From NCBI GenBank assembly GCA_905221605.1, contig CAJNDS010002249.1, forward strand, positions 124,001 through 188,000: a stretch of 64,000 nucleotides of DNA. The letters are read 5' to 3'. Of the stretch, positions 22,059 through 31,242 are shown piece by piece (the first letter of the stretch is position 1; each line of letters begins with the position of its first letter). Under the pieces are notes generated by a model. That model had not been told where the DNA came from, did no database searches, and was given only the letters and a program-made list of their open reading frames with translations. Both the position numbers and the translations under genes were made by a program. The DNA comes from Symbiodinium natans (taxonomy: Eukaryota; Sar; Dinophyceae; Suessiales; Symbiodiniaceae).

Positions 22059-22145
22059 GGTTGACTCTGGCCGCGGAGACAGTTCGGGCCACACGTCGTC
22101 ACCAGTAGCCAGACTGTCTGCTTCGAGCAACTCACCCGGATGCAG
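22059..22145 (+). CDS. Candidate exon, 28 codons, Ser-rich
   Basis: GGCCCAG|GGTTG acceptor and ATGCAG|GTTGGG donor. Reads VDSGRGDSSGHTSSPVARLS then ASSNSPGC. Starts 29 bp after a family I element. Confidence 0.5.
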
Positions 22146-22244
22146 GTTGGGGTTTAGGGTCTAGGGCTTAGGGTTTAGGGCCTAGGGTTTAGGGTTTAGG
22201 GTCTATAGGGTTTACGGTTTAAGGGTTGTGGAGCATCACGTCAT

Positions 22245-22382
22245 ACTGCAGCAATATCTAAGACTAAGCTTGCACCGGAGGTGCGGGGGCACGTGGCCTT
22301 CCGCCTGGACGTGCTCACTGGCGAGATTCTGGGAATTCCAGACATGGGCGTTCTTGGACTCGGCCTTAGAGCAGACCTTAAG
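22245..22382 (+). CDS. Candidate exon, 46 codons
   Basis: Reads TAAISKTKLAPEVRGHVAFR then LDVLTGEILGIPDMGVLGLG. Among the more convincing open frames by length and composition. Related in pattern to 21571-21658; a repeated domain is possible but unproven. Confidence 0.5.
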
Positions 22383-22645
22383 CTAGGGTTTAGGGTTTAG
22401 GGTTTAGGGTTCAGGTTTAGGGTTAAGGGTATCTAGGTAGGCCCTTTGGAAATTTCGTATTCTCCCTTACTGGGGTTAAGAGGATGATTTAGAACATTTT
22501 TTCGGACCTCCAGAGAGGGTTGGGCTTTGTTCTTGAGGCCTCCGTGCTTTCAGCTGTTTCAGTCCGGGGTCGAGGTGTTGGGGTTTAGGGTTTTAGGGTT
22601 TAGGGTTTAGGGTTTAGGGCTGAGGCTTTGAGAGTTTTCTACTAG

Positions 22646-22723
22646 GAGCCATCGAAATTAAGTATCGCGTTCCTGACAACCCAGCAACTCTTGAATGGCA
22701 GTCTGGACAGCCACAATGTATGG
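22646..22723 (+). CDS. Candidate exon, 26 codons
   Basis: CTACTAG|GAGCC acceptor, GT donor at GTTTAAGG. Reads AIEIKYRVPDNPATLEWQSG then QPQCM. A second frame is open. Confidence 0.45.
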
Positions 22724-22843
22724 GTTTAAGGGCCTGGAGGGTTAGCGGGTATAATGAAGGGCTGTAAGGGTTAGGGTTTAGGGTTTTGGGTTTGGGGTTT
22801 AGGGATTAGGGTTAAGGGTTAAGGGTTAAGGTTTATACTTCTG

Positions 22844-22909
22844 ATGGCGGCGCAAGGACTAAATGACGACACCCTCGCTGCACATATTGCCGATGGTACA
22901 GCTTGCAGG
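22844..22909 (+). CDS. Candidate exon with possible start codon
   Basis: Reads MAAQGLNDDTLAAHIADGTA then CR; the next bases are GTTTAG, a single heptamer, then GTCCTCAAATGG, which is open again. Either an intron begins here or one heptamer interrupts the frame. Confidence 0.4.
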
Positions 22910-23060
22910 GTTTAGGTCCTCAAATGGGTCCCGGCTCTGTACTGCCTCCCCCTGGTTCCCTAAACCCGCAACCCTAAACCCTAAACCCTGAACCCTGAAC
23001 CCTAAACCCTAAACCCTAAACCCTAAACCCCAGCCCTGAACCCGAAACCCTAAACCCGAG

Positions 23061-23139
23061 GCGACTGCCCCGAGTCTGCACGCTGCAGCGTGGCGCTGAC
23101 ATGTCGCCGGGCTACTCCTTCAGACCGGGAGTTGGCCAG
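23061..23139 (+). CDS. Candidate exon, 26 codons
   Basis: CCCGAG|GCGAC acceptor. Reads DCPESARCSVALTCRRATPS then DRELA, followed by GGGGGTTTGGG. Three Cys. Confidence 0.5.
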
Positions 23140-23598
23140 GGGGTTTGGGTTTTAGGGTTTAGGGTTTAGGGTTTAGGGTTTAGGGTTTAGGGTTTGGAAC
23201 CCTACACGTAGGTAGCGGCCCCCTCTGGGACAGCCTGGAGGCGTAGGTGTGCTTGGTGCTGTGTTTGCTTTGTAGCTGGGGCTTCTTAGCATTGCGCAGT
23301 TCCTTGTGAGCGCCCGCTTGCAAGAAGAATCCAAAGCTTGGCTTTTGATTTCGCACTGTAAACACTTTGCAAGCTGCATTGGCTCTCCCTTGAGTCTTTG
23401 TGGGTTGAGCGCTCGAAAGTTGCGTCAACTAAGCCCTCAGTTGTCCTGCCACCTTTCTCTAACTAGTCGCCTAGAGTTCAGGGCTTCGGGTGTGTAGGCT
23501 CTGAAGTTTAGGGTTTCAAGTTTTGTTGTCATGTTTTCCAAGACAGAAAGCTGGCCCCAGCATCACAGACCAACTGCCTAAACCCTAAACCCGAAACC

Positions 23599-23682
23599 CC
23601 TCCATCTGATGGCGAAACCACCGCAAGAGCCAACCAGTCGCTTGTCCAGCAAGTGAAGTTGAAGGTTTTAAACGGGGGTTAG
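23599..23682 (+). CDS. Candidate terminal exon
   Basis: Reads PPSDGETTARANQSLVQQVK then LKVLNGG and TAG. Abuts a CCCTAAA/CCCGAAA remnant on the left. Confidence 0.45.
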   Translation, partial: PPSDGETTARANQSLVQQVKLKVLNGG

Positions 23683-23748
23683 GGGTTTAGGACTCAGGGT
23701 TTATGCCTAGACCCCAAAGCCTCAACCCTAAGATGAAAGTGTTCTTGA

Positions 23749-23856
23749 GGGATCAGAGGGTTGGGTAGCCTCAAGCCCAAATTCGCCCCTCCCACGCTGC
23801 TCCAGCAAGATTACAGTGGGACTGGAGAAGAACTTTATAATGCTCGCCGGGTATAA
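23749..23856 (+). CDS. Candidate terminal exon, 35 codons plus TAA
   Basis: TTCTTGAG|GGATC acceptor. Reads GIRGLGSLKPKFAPPTLLQQ then DYSGTGEELYNARRV. An overlapping 110-codon frame on the minus strand is Pro-rich and weaker. Confidence 0.5.
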   Translation, partial: GIRGLGSLKPKFAPPTLLQQDYSGTGEELYNARRV

Positions 23857-24067
23857 CCCTCTTTGGTGTTTTTTGTAACCCATGCCGGTACCCTGGAACC
23901 TTGAACCCTTTTTTACCATCACCCCTGAGCCAAAATGCAGGCACCTTCTTTGGGGAGTTGGCTTTTCAGCCTGCAGGCCAGGGGGATCGGGCGGGGGAGG
24001 GGTAGGGGTTTGCGGATCTCGACGGCATAGGCTCCCCCATACTGCATCTTTAGGGTCCATGATTGCG

Positions 24068-24163
24068 ATGGTTCCCCTTATACTAACAGTCCTGAATAGG
24101 GATTAGATTAGGGGGTACTAGAATCCCTATTAAGAAATGTTCATAGAAGCGGGGACATCCCAA
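24068..24163. mobile_element. Family A element
   Basis: GATGGTTCCCCTTATACTAA at the left; GTTCATAGAAGCGGGGACAT and CCC at the right; arms diverged. Confidence 0.7.
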
Positions 24164-24230
24164 GTCTAGGGCCTTTGGGCTTAGGGTTCAGGCATAAACG
24201 GCTTGGGATTCTAGGTTTAGGTTTGAGGGT

Positions 24231-24335
24231 CGCTTCTCGTTCCAACGGCTTTTGCTGCCGTCATCAAGGTCGGCTTGGGTGCAAGCATTGATAAACTTTG
24301 CAGAGGTGGATGTTTTCATGACGCAAAGTCTTTAG
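24231..24335 (+). CDS. Candidate exon, 34 codons
   Basis: Reads RFSFQRLLLPSSRSAWVQAL then INFAEVDVFMTQSL and TAG within the first telomere-like unit, so a donor just before (AAA|GTCTTTAGG) is more likely than a true stop. Confidence 0.5.
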   Translation, partial: RFSFQRLLLPSSRSAWVQALINFAEVDVFMTQSL

Positions 24336-24402
24336 GGTTTAGGGTTTAGGGTGTAGGGTTTAAGGCGTAGGGCAGAACCGCAAGCCCTAATCCCCAAACC
24401 CT

Positions 24403-24480
24403 TGATCAATGAGGAAGTCTGGAAACCCGCGAGTGGGACTCCTACCAGTACCCTAGGAAGTTCCAACAAATGCATCTGAA
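24403..24480 (+). CDS. Candidate exon with two plausible frames
   Basis: One frame reads INEEVWKPASGTPTSTLGSS then NKCI and TGA. The other, after AATGAG|GA, reads SLETREWDSYQYPRKFQQMH. Cannot be resolved by eye. Confidence 0.4.
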
Positions 24481-24962
24481 CTTTATATATGTATATCTAT
24501 ATACATATATATAATACACACACACACACCTGTTGTGGTTCTTGTGTTTTTGTTATTTTTTTGGGGTGCGGGCGGAAGGGGGTGGGAACATTTTCTTAGC
24601 CCACAAGCGCCTGTAAACTCTTGCATTCACCCAGAAGCCATCTAAACAGTTTCTGGACCCTAAACCCTGAGCCCTAAACCCTAACCCTAAAGGGGGATTT
24701 TGGTTTAGGGCCTCGGTTGGGAGTTGACTGGGTTTTCAAGCTGAGGGTGGGCTCATGGGGCCTAAAGTGTTGAGCTTTTTTTTACGCGCTTTAGGGCTCT
24801 GAATTCTGAAGAACCTAAACCCTAAACCCTAAACCCTAAACCCCCGATCCCAGCACGGCTTTGTGCAAGGATCCCTGCCTCAGTTCCTCAAGCACACCGC
24901 CGAGGTAGCGCTTTAGGGTTTTAAGGGTTCAGGTTCGAGGGTTGTAGGGTTTAGGCTTTGGG

Positions 24963-25086
24963 GTGGTAGGGTTTAGGGTTTAGGGTTTAGGGTTTAGGGT
25001 TTAGGGTTTAGGGTTTAGGGTTCAGGGTTTAGGGCTTAGGGTTTAGGATTTAGGGTTTAGGGTTTAGGGTTTAGGGTTTAGGGTTC
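24963..25086. repeat. Interstitial telomere-like array (TTTAGGG)n
   Basis: About 17 units with single-base variants (TTCAGGG, TTTAGGA). Confidence 0.95.
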
Positions 25087-25381
25087 AGTGTAGGGTTTTC
25101 GTAGAGGGTCCGTTTGTACGATTATGGACGGAATCTCTTACCCTTGGCCCTCCAAACCTAAGCCCTTATAAGCCCTAAGCCCTAAACCCTAAACCCTAAA
25201 CCCCAAACGGAGTTCCCTGTCTTAGGCCCCTATGGTTTATAGTATATATATATATGTGGGGGGGAGGTTTAGGAAAATAAGGGACCCCTAATACAGATCC
25301 CCAGATAGTAGGATTCCCTTATCATAAGGACCCCAAGAAGATACCCCTAGTATCGGAAACCCATATATAGCTTAGGGCTTA

Positions 25382-25480
25382 ACTAAAGGCTCCTGGGTAG
25401 TACTTTTTTGGGGTAGTATACTAGAAACCCGAAGCCTAAACCCTATAATTAACCCAAAAAGGGACTGCCCCAAAAGCCTA
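25382..25480. mobile_element. Family C element with a short CCTAAACCCTA insert
   Basis: CTAAAGGCTCCTGGGTAGTA at the left, GTAGTATACTAGAAACCC in the centre followed by CCTAAACCCTATAATTAACCC and AAAAAGGGACTGCCCC. The right arm is diverged. Confidence 0.55.
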
Positions 25481-25681
25481 AACCTTAAACCCTAAACTCC
25501 AAGCCCCAAACCCCAAACCCTGAGCTCCAAACCCAACACCCTAAGCTCCAAACCCTAAAGCCTAAACTCCAAACCCTAAACCCTTAGCTCAAAACCCTAA
25601 ACCCTTAACCCTAAACTCCAGACTCCAAACCCTTAGCTCTAAACCCTAAACCCTAAACCCTAAACTCCAAACCCTGACCGG

Positions 25682-25788
25682 GTTTTGGATTACTATACTT
25701 TAATATGTTTTGTTGGTTCTGGGTTCCTGTTATAGCTACTTATACCGAAATGGTGTATACTTTTTTCCAGGGTCTACTCCAAAGCAGG
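25682..25788. mobile_element. Family D element, uninterrupted
   Basis: GTTTTGGATTACTATACTTT at the left, GGTTCTGGGTTCCTGTTATA in the centre, GGGTCTACTCCAAAG at the right. Confidence 0.65.
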
Positions 25789-25907
25789 GCTTGGGCCTGA
25801 ACCCCCAAAACTCTTCAACCCTAATTTAGGGTTTAGGGTTTAGGGTTGAGGGTTTAGGGTTTAGGGTTTAGGGTTTAGGGGGCCCTAAACCCCAAAAAAC
25901 CATACCC

Positions 25908-26027
25908 GAACAGGTCGTCATCCGCGACCCTAAACTCCAAACCCTTAGCCCCAGACCCCAAAAACCGGAACAGGTAGTCATCCGCGATGACACCTGCTGG
26001 CAGACGGTCTCCGCCAGTTGGAAGGAC
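25908..26027 (+). CDS. Candidate exon (25968-26027) with a truncated duplicate of its head (25908-25929)
   Basis: The exon reads EQVVIRDDTCWQTVSASWKD and ends where a family C element begins. Its first 22 bases, GAACAGGT(C/A)GTCATCCGCGA, also occur 60 bp upstream, followed directly by CCTAAACTCC telomere-like sequence. Confidence 0.45.
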
Positions 26028-26134
26028 CTGGAGTCTCTAATGTAGTCCCTTTTGGGGTTGGTGATAGGGGATTCTCGTATACTACATCAAAACGGTACCA
26101 CATAGGAGCCTTTAGGTAGACCCCACACCCTAAA
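26028..26134. mobile_element. Family C element adjoining a candidate exon
   Basis: CTGGAGTCTCTAATGTAGTC at the left; GGTACCACATAGGAGCCTTT and AGGTA at the right. Starts right at the end of the VSASWKD frame, the position expected for an element acting as intron. Confidence 0.7.
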
Positions 26135-26229
26135 CCCTAAACTCCTCAACGCCGCGCGCCTTTCTTGAAGCTCTCGGTCAAGAAACCCCAAACCTTAAGC
26201 CCCACACGCCAAACCCAAGCCCCGTGTCC

Positions 26230-26999
26230 TTTCAACTGCCAGGAGCTAGAAAACCCTATGCCCTAAACCCCAAACCCGATCTACCAGGAGCTAGAACTAC
26301 GCGCGGGGTCCTAAACCCTAAACCCCAGACTCTATCTGCCAGCAGCTAGAACTCCCTTCGTGGTCCTGAACCCGGAACCCTAAACCCCAAACCCGATCTG
26401 CCAGGAGCGAGAGCTACGCTCGTGGTCCTAAGCCCTAAGCCACAGATCCTATCTGCCATGAGCTAGAACTTCGTTCGTGCTCCTAAAGCCTAAAGCCTAA
26501 ACTCCAAACCATATCTGCTAGGAGCTAGAACTGGGCTTGTGGTCCGAAACCCCAAGCCCCAAACCCCAAACCCCAAATCCCAAACCCCAAACCCCAAACC
26601 CCCAACCCCCAACCCCCAACTCCAAACTCCAAACTGCAAACCTCAAACCCCGAACCGAAAACTCCAAACCCAAAACCCTACCCCATCTGCCAGGAGCTTC
26701 AACTACGTTTGTGGTCCTAAACCCTAAACCCCAAACCCCAAATCCCAAACCCCAATCCCAAACCCCAAACCCCAATCCCCAAACGCCAAACCCCACACCC
26801 TAAACCCTAAACCCTAAACCCTAAACCCTAAACCCTAAACCCTAAACCCTAAACCCTAAACCCTAAACCCTAAACCTCAACCCTACCCTATCTGCCAGGA
26901 GCTTGAACTATGTTCGTGGTCCTAAACCCTAAACCCTAAACTAAATCCTAAACCCTAAACGCTATCTGCCAGGAGCTAGAACTACTTGCGGCGGGGTCC
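26230..26999. repeat. About nine partial copies of one exon head alternating with telomere-like arrays
   Basis: The block TATCTGCCAGGAGCTAGAAC and TACGTTCGTGGTCC recurs near 26233, 26279, 26333, 26394, 26449, 26511, 26687, 26891 and 26963 with point changes. Each copy is followed by CCCTAAA/CCCCAAA runs of different length. Only the last copy continues into a longer open frame (26964-27072). Confidence 0.85.
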
Positions 27000-27072
27000 T
27001 CCGAAGTCGGCACTTGTCGCAGACGCTGCCGACAGGACATAGGCTGCGCGGCCTACCAGATCAGGCCGACAG
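26964..27072 (+). CDS. Candidate exon, 36 codons, whose 5' part is multiplied upstream
   Basis: Reads ICQELELLAAGSSEVGTCRR then RCRQDIGCAAYQIRPT. The first roughly 12 codons are the source of the repeats at 26230-26999. Function unknown. Confidence 0.5.
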
Positions 27073-27744
27073 TTCAGGGTTGAGGGTTTAGGGTTCAGGG
27101 TTTAGGGTTTAGAGTTTAGGGTTTAAGGTTCAGGGTTTAGGGTTCAGTGTTTAGGGTTTAGAGTTTAGGGTTTAGGGTTTAGGGTTGTGGTGGTGTGAAG
27201 CCCTAAAACCCTGATGTGCTTTCAGCCCTATACCATTGGGCCCTATACCATTGGGGTTGTAGGTCTTAGGGGCGTTAGGGGCTCAGGCTGTACATGGTAG
27301 CGATTTAAGTAAGAAATAGGGTTTGGGGTTTAGGGTTTAGGGTTTAGCTTTTAGGGTTTAGGGTTTGGCCTTTAGGGTTCCCATATATAACTCAAATTAA
27401 CTCAAATGCAAAGGGATTCTGTGAGGGTGGGGGGTGATACCCAGCACAGGGTGACGTAAAGAGGCCCTGCTAATCGCCGGCTCAGGCCAGTCGTAAACCT
27501 TACACCCTAAACCCGAAACCCCCGCATACATATACATAAACATATATACCTATATATATATATATGTATGTCAGATACATACCTGGCACTCATTTCTCCC
27601 ACGGAGGCGTAATGCATGCTCAAATGTTTGCCAAGTGACCAGTTTCTTCACCATCAACCCTAAACCCTAAACCCTAAACCCCTGTTGGATTCATCCGTGG
27701 ATCTGTAGTTGGCCGGTGGTTGCCCTGCCTTGTAGCTTTTTTGA

Positions 27745-28014
27745 AGGGGTTCATGTGGTGAGCATGCCCCAAGCGCGTCCGCTTCCCGGGTTCATGTCAC
27801 AATTGCTTTCATACATCTTCTGGTTGATTTTTTCGGGAAAAAGGCTCAGCCGTTACTCGTAAATACCACGTCTGATCAATGGCGAACATTCCGGCGGCTG
27901 CAGGGGTACCCACTGTTATGCCGTGCGCCGCCTGTCGGCGGCTGCATGTCCAGCGTGCCATCAGCTGCAATGGTTCAAGTGTTCTGTAGACCTCCAGTTG
28001 CTGCAAGGGTGTAG
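27745..28014 (+). CDS. Candidate exon, 89 open codons without Met
   Basis: Includes IAFIHLLVDFFGKKAQPLLV and NTTSDQWRTFRRLQGYPLLC, then TAG. A 65-aa frame with Met (27809-28006, minus strand) overlaps. An 89-codon frame is less likely by chance than most here, but strand remains uncertain. The segment lacks telomere repeats. Confidence 0.4.
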   Translation, partial: RGSCGEHAPSASASRVHVTIAFIHLLVDFFGKKAQPLLVNTTSDQWRTFRRLQGYPLLCRAPPVGGCMSSVPSAAMVQVFCRPPVAARV

Positions 28015-28059
28015 GTCGAGGTGTTTGGGCGTTGTACTTTAGCAGTCGTCCAGTGATGA

Positions 28060-28266
28060 GGGTCGGTCAGCACATTCGGTGTAAAGAGCGGTTCTGCTTT
28101 TGATGCCGCACGAACCTGTTTCGACAGTGTTCACTTTGTTGAGGAGTATGCGAAACCTGCAAGTATAGGCTCGCATCAGGCACATAAAGATACTGTAAAG
28201 GCGTTGCCCGCAGAGAACAAAATGCGGGTACCGCCTGTCTCGGCTGTCGCTGCAGTCCTGCACTGA
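28060..28266 (+). CDS. Candidate exon, 68 codons plus TGA
   Basis: Reads GSVSTFGVKSGSAFDAARTC, then FDSVHFVEEYAKPASIGSHQ and ends SAVAAVLH. A 103-aa minus-strand frame (28039-28350) overlaps and starts next to the family I element; + is preferred on composition and on the trend of the window. Confidence 0.4.
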   Translation, partial: GSVSTFGVKSGSAFDAARTCFDSVHFVEEYAKPASIGSHQAHKDTVKALPAENKMRVPPVSAVAAVLH

Positions 28267-28297
28267 ATTGATGCGCTGTCGATGCCGATTGTTGTTC

Positions 28298-28405
28298 CCC
28301 TCAGGGTCCATGTACCTATATAGTATATACTTGTGCCCTAAAGCTACCATATGGGAACCCCTTTAAGGCCCAAGTATAGACTATATAGGTACATGGACCC
28401 TTAGG
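28298..28405. mobile_element. Family I element, without array
   Basis: GGGTCCATGTACCTATATAG at the left and CTATATAGGTACATGGACCC at the right: a 20-bp nearly perfect inverted repeat. The centre GCCCTAAAGCTACCATATGG holds a single CCCTAAA motif at the site where other copies carry arrays. Confidence 0.8.
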
Positions 28406-28611
28406 GTTCTGGTTTGATGCCATGAACTGTGAATGGCGCAAGGTATATGCTCTCCAACCATGCCCCCGCCTTCCTAGCACCGTTGTGTCTGCATTGCCTG
28501 GCTGGCGGCGACACACCTGAACCCCCAAAGTACCCCCTAAACCCTAAACCCTCAACCCTCTGTTACATACTTTGGGGTTTTAGGTAAGTTTGGGAGCTCA
28601 CCTTTCCAGAG

Positions 28612-28692
28612 CCCAGGATTTGTTACACCTGCGGCTCGGGCACATGCAAACACCACTGCCTCAAGGGGGAGTGTGCTCCTGGAATTCGACTG
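28612..28692 (+). CDS. Candidate Cys/His-rich exon
   Basis: AGCCCAG|GATT context. Reads PRICYTCGSGTCKHHCLKGE then CAPGIRL. The spacing C-x2-C-x4-C-x3-C-x4-C with a His pair suggests a disulphide or metal-binding fold; no named family. Confidence 0.55.
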
Positions 28693-28803
28693 GGTTCAGG
28701 GTTTAGGGCTTAGGGCTTAGGGTTTAGGGTTTAGGGTTTTTTTTTAGGGTTTAGGGCGTTTCGGGATACCTTCTGAACGTAAGTTGATCTTTTAAACCTG
28801 CAG

Positions 28804-28925
28804 GGACCTAGTCCATGTGGGCTGCGTATACTGGAGCCCTGAAGCAACGAATTGTCAGGCATTTCGGTGTTGCGGGTATCATTTAAGCTGCCCTTCAGCA
28901 GGAGTCATGTCGTCCTGCGATCTAG
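28804..28925 (+). CDS. Candidate Cys-rich exon, 40 codons
   Basis: CCTGCAG|GGAC acceptor, GATCTAG|GTTGTTTAGGG donor. Reads DLVHVGCVYWSPEATNCQAF then RCCGYHLSCPSAGVMSSCDL. Six Cys. Could be the exon after 28612-28692. Confidence 0.5.
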
Positions 28926-29324
28926 GTTGTTTAGGGTTTACGGTTTATGGTTTCGGGTTGATGGTCAGTTTCATTATACCTGGTCTTGTCTTTTCCTACC
29001 GATGTGTGGTCACTTCTCTGGCGATGGTCCCTTTTGGAGTAGCTTCTATAAGGTGGCCCCTAACATTCAGGGTGCCCCAAAAAAAGGACCATGGTTTTGA
29101 GAACTAACCAGATGTGTTTTCTTGCTATCCCCAATGTCACTCTTCTCCGCCTACTGGGTCTGGGTGCAGCTATTCTGCAACTGATCTGCCCTGAACCCTA
29201 AACCCTGAACCCTAAACCCTAAACCCTAAATCCTACACCCTAAACCCTAAACCCTAATTGTGTGCCTCTTGTGTTCAGGACTTCGACCTTCAGGTGTAGG
29301 GTTTAGGGTTTGGGGTCAAGGTTG

Positions 29325-29440
29325 AGGGTTCATGGGTAGTTATTACTTGGGTTATAGGTGGGGATAACTGTAGTTACGAGAGGTTACAACCTTTTTCAGG
29401 GTACTTGCTAGCCTATACTTTTAACTACCCACGAACCTAT
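29325..29440. mobile_element. Family L inverted-repeat element
   Basis: GGTTCATGGGTAGTTATTAC at the left and TTTTAACTACCCACGAACCT at the right; centre with GGTTACAACCTTTTTCAGGG. Other copies at 34269, 46469 and 62303. Confidence 0.7.
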
Positions 29441-29848
29441 TGCTTAGCAGCTGAGTGGTCAGTGCACTTTGCACTTTTTGGGATCTGCAACCCCCTGATA
29501 TAGCTGAAAGTGAGCACCTTTTGGGGGGCTTATGAACTCAGCAACCAAGTCAGAGTTAAGGGTTCGGGGTTGGAATGTTATGAACTCAGCAACCAAGATT
29601 GCATGAGAAGCCCAAAACGCAAGGAATGAAATGAGCCTCGACCCTGAAAAGCTAGCGACCCTTTAAAAGGGCGGAGAGGGGCGCATGGCAAAAAGGGTTT
29701 AGGGAAGTTTAGGGTTTAGGGTTTAGGGTTTAGGGTTTAGGGTTTAGGCAACGTTCAACAGCTTCCAATGACTGCGAGCCATCGGCTGCCTGTTTTCCAA
29801 AGTCGGCTACGATGTAGCTATGTAGCACTTCTTTAGGGTAGGTTCTTG

Positions 29849-30048
29849 GGGATGTTGCCTCTTATACTAGCAGTCCTTCATGGGGATTCCAATGGGGGGG
29901 GGAGGGGGGGGGGCGGTGGGCACTAGAATCCCGAGGCCCTACTAATAGGACTGTTCGTAGAAGCCCTGAACCCTAAATCCTAAACCCTAAGTCCTAAACC
30001 CTAAATCCTAAACCCTAAATCCTAAGGAGGCGGGGGGGAACATCCCAA
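29849..30048. mobile_element. Family A element with array in right arm and G-run in centre
   Basis: Left arm GGGGATGTTGCCTCTTATAC; right arm interrupted after GACTGTTCGTAGAAG by CCCTGAACCCTAAATCC-type units, resuming GGGGGGAACATCCC. Confidence 0.7.
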
Positions 30049-30346
30049 GTAGCCCCTGTAAGACAATTGCTGTTGGGGGTTTACGGGGTTTTAGGGCTTA
30101 GGGTTTCTGGGTTTACAGGTTTACTACGGGTTCAGGGGGCTCTTGGGATTTCGACTGAGGTTTCGCAGCCGGACTGGAGTCAGTCAGTGGATTGCACCGG
30201 CTGCCACAGCCCGGACTGGCGGAGGGGGAGGGGAGCTCAGGTCTGAGAGGGTTTGAGGTTTACGGTTTAGGGGTTAGGGTTCAGGGTTCAAGAGTTTGAG
30301 GCGTTGAGGGTTGAGGGTTGAGGGCATAGGGTTTCGTGAGCCCCAG

Positions 30347-30479
30347 GTTAGAAGCCTTGGAAATTGAGTTCAGGGTCCAGCGAAAGGAGCCGGCCGCACA
30401 TTTCGCCGTCCACGATGTGTATCATCAGCTCCGAGAGCCTATCCTCACAAGAGCTAAGCCCAAAACCCCAAGCGCTTAG
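30347..30479 (+). CDS. Candidate terminal exon, 43 codons plus TAG
   Basis: GCCCCAG|GTTAG acceptor. Reads LEALEIEFRVQRKEPAAHFA then VHDVYHQLREPILTRAKPKT. Charged, helix-like. Followed within 15 bp by a long TTTAGGG array. Confidence 0.5.
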
Positions 30480-30492
30480 AAACGGTTAGGCA

Positions 30493-30638
30493 AGGTTTAG
30501 GGTTTAGGGTTTAGGGTTTAGGGTTTTAGGGTTTAGGGTTTTAGGGTTTAGGGTTTAGGGTTTAGGGTTTAGGGTTTAGGGTTTAGGGTTTAGGGTTTAG
30601 GGTTTAGGGTTTAGGGTTTAGGGTTTAGGGTTTAGGGC
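30493..30638. repeat. Interstitial telomere-like array (TTTAGGG)n, about 20 units
   Basis: One of the longest near-perfect arrays in the window, with two TTTTAGGG length variants near its left end. Confidence 0.95.
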
Positions 30639-30717
30639 AACCCTAAACGCTATAAACTCCTCGGCCCTGCACTTGCACCCGACTCGTCAAACCCTAGGCT
30701 CGAACCCCTGTCCCTAA

Positions 30718-30882
30718 GAATCCATGCATCTATATAGTATATACCTGGGCCCTAAAGCTAAGGGTTTAGGGTTTGGGGTTTGGGGTTTAGGGTTTAGGGT
30801 TTAGGGTTTAGGGTTTAGGGTTACTATATAGGAGCCCTTTTAAAGGCCCGAGTATATACTGTAAAGATACGCGGATCCTTAG
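30718..30882. mobile_element. Family I element with internal TTTAGGG array
   Basis: Left AAGAATCCATGCATCTATAT, right ATACGCGGATCCTTAG. Between CCCTAAAGCTA and ACTATATAGG lie about eight TTTAGGG units. Relative to element orientation this is the same site and the same array orientation as in the copy at 21900-22029. Confidence 0.7.
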
Positions 30883-31242
30883 GGTACTGCGCCGGGCCGA
30901 TAGTTCGACCCACCAACATCTTGGGGTTCTTACACCCAGACCCCGCCCTCTTCCCCATAGACTCCTGACACAATGGGGCTGGGCCTCCTCCAGAGCTTCT
31001 ATAGTACCATATTTTCAAAATGGGGTATTAATTTCTCCGCTAGCAGGCGCAGGGAAAACGCGACTTTTCGGCACTCCGCGACTCCGCGCAAGTCTGCACC
31101 GTTTGCATGTTGTCCAACATGTGCCGTGGGTCGAAACTTTCGGCCCGGGGGTGTATGCTTATCACAGCCGAGCTCCGGAGGACTTCACAAGTGCCTTCGT
31201 TCGCATCAATGACTGCGATGCCCAATCGACGTGCCGACTGGC
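30883..31242 (+). CDS. Candidate exon, 120 open codons, starting at the end of a family I element
   Basis: The acceptor would be the element's own terminus, GATCCTTAG|GG. Reads VLRRADSSTHQHLGVLTPRP near the start, LAGAGKTRLFGTPRLRASLH in the middle and YAYHSRAPEDFTSAFVRIND near the end, with no Met. Stops at a G28 homopolymer, where a GC donor (CTG|GCTGGG) is possible. GAGKT recalls a nucleotide-binding loop, but the remaining Walker motifs are not visible. Confidence 0.5.

Noticed and set aside
26230-27000. Repeat-spacer pattern recalling CRISPR
   Set aside because: The spacers are telomere-like runs, repeats are diverged exon fragments, and the genome is eukaryotic.
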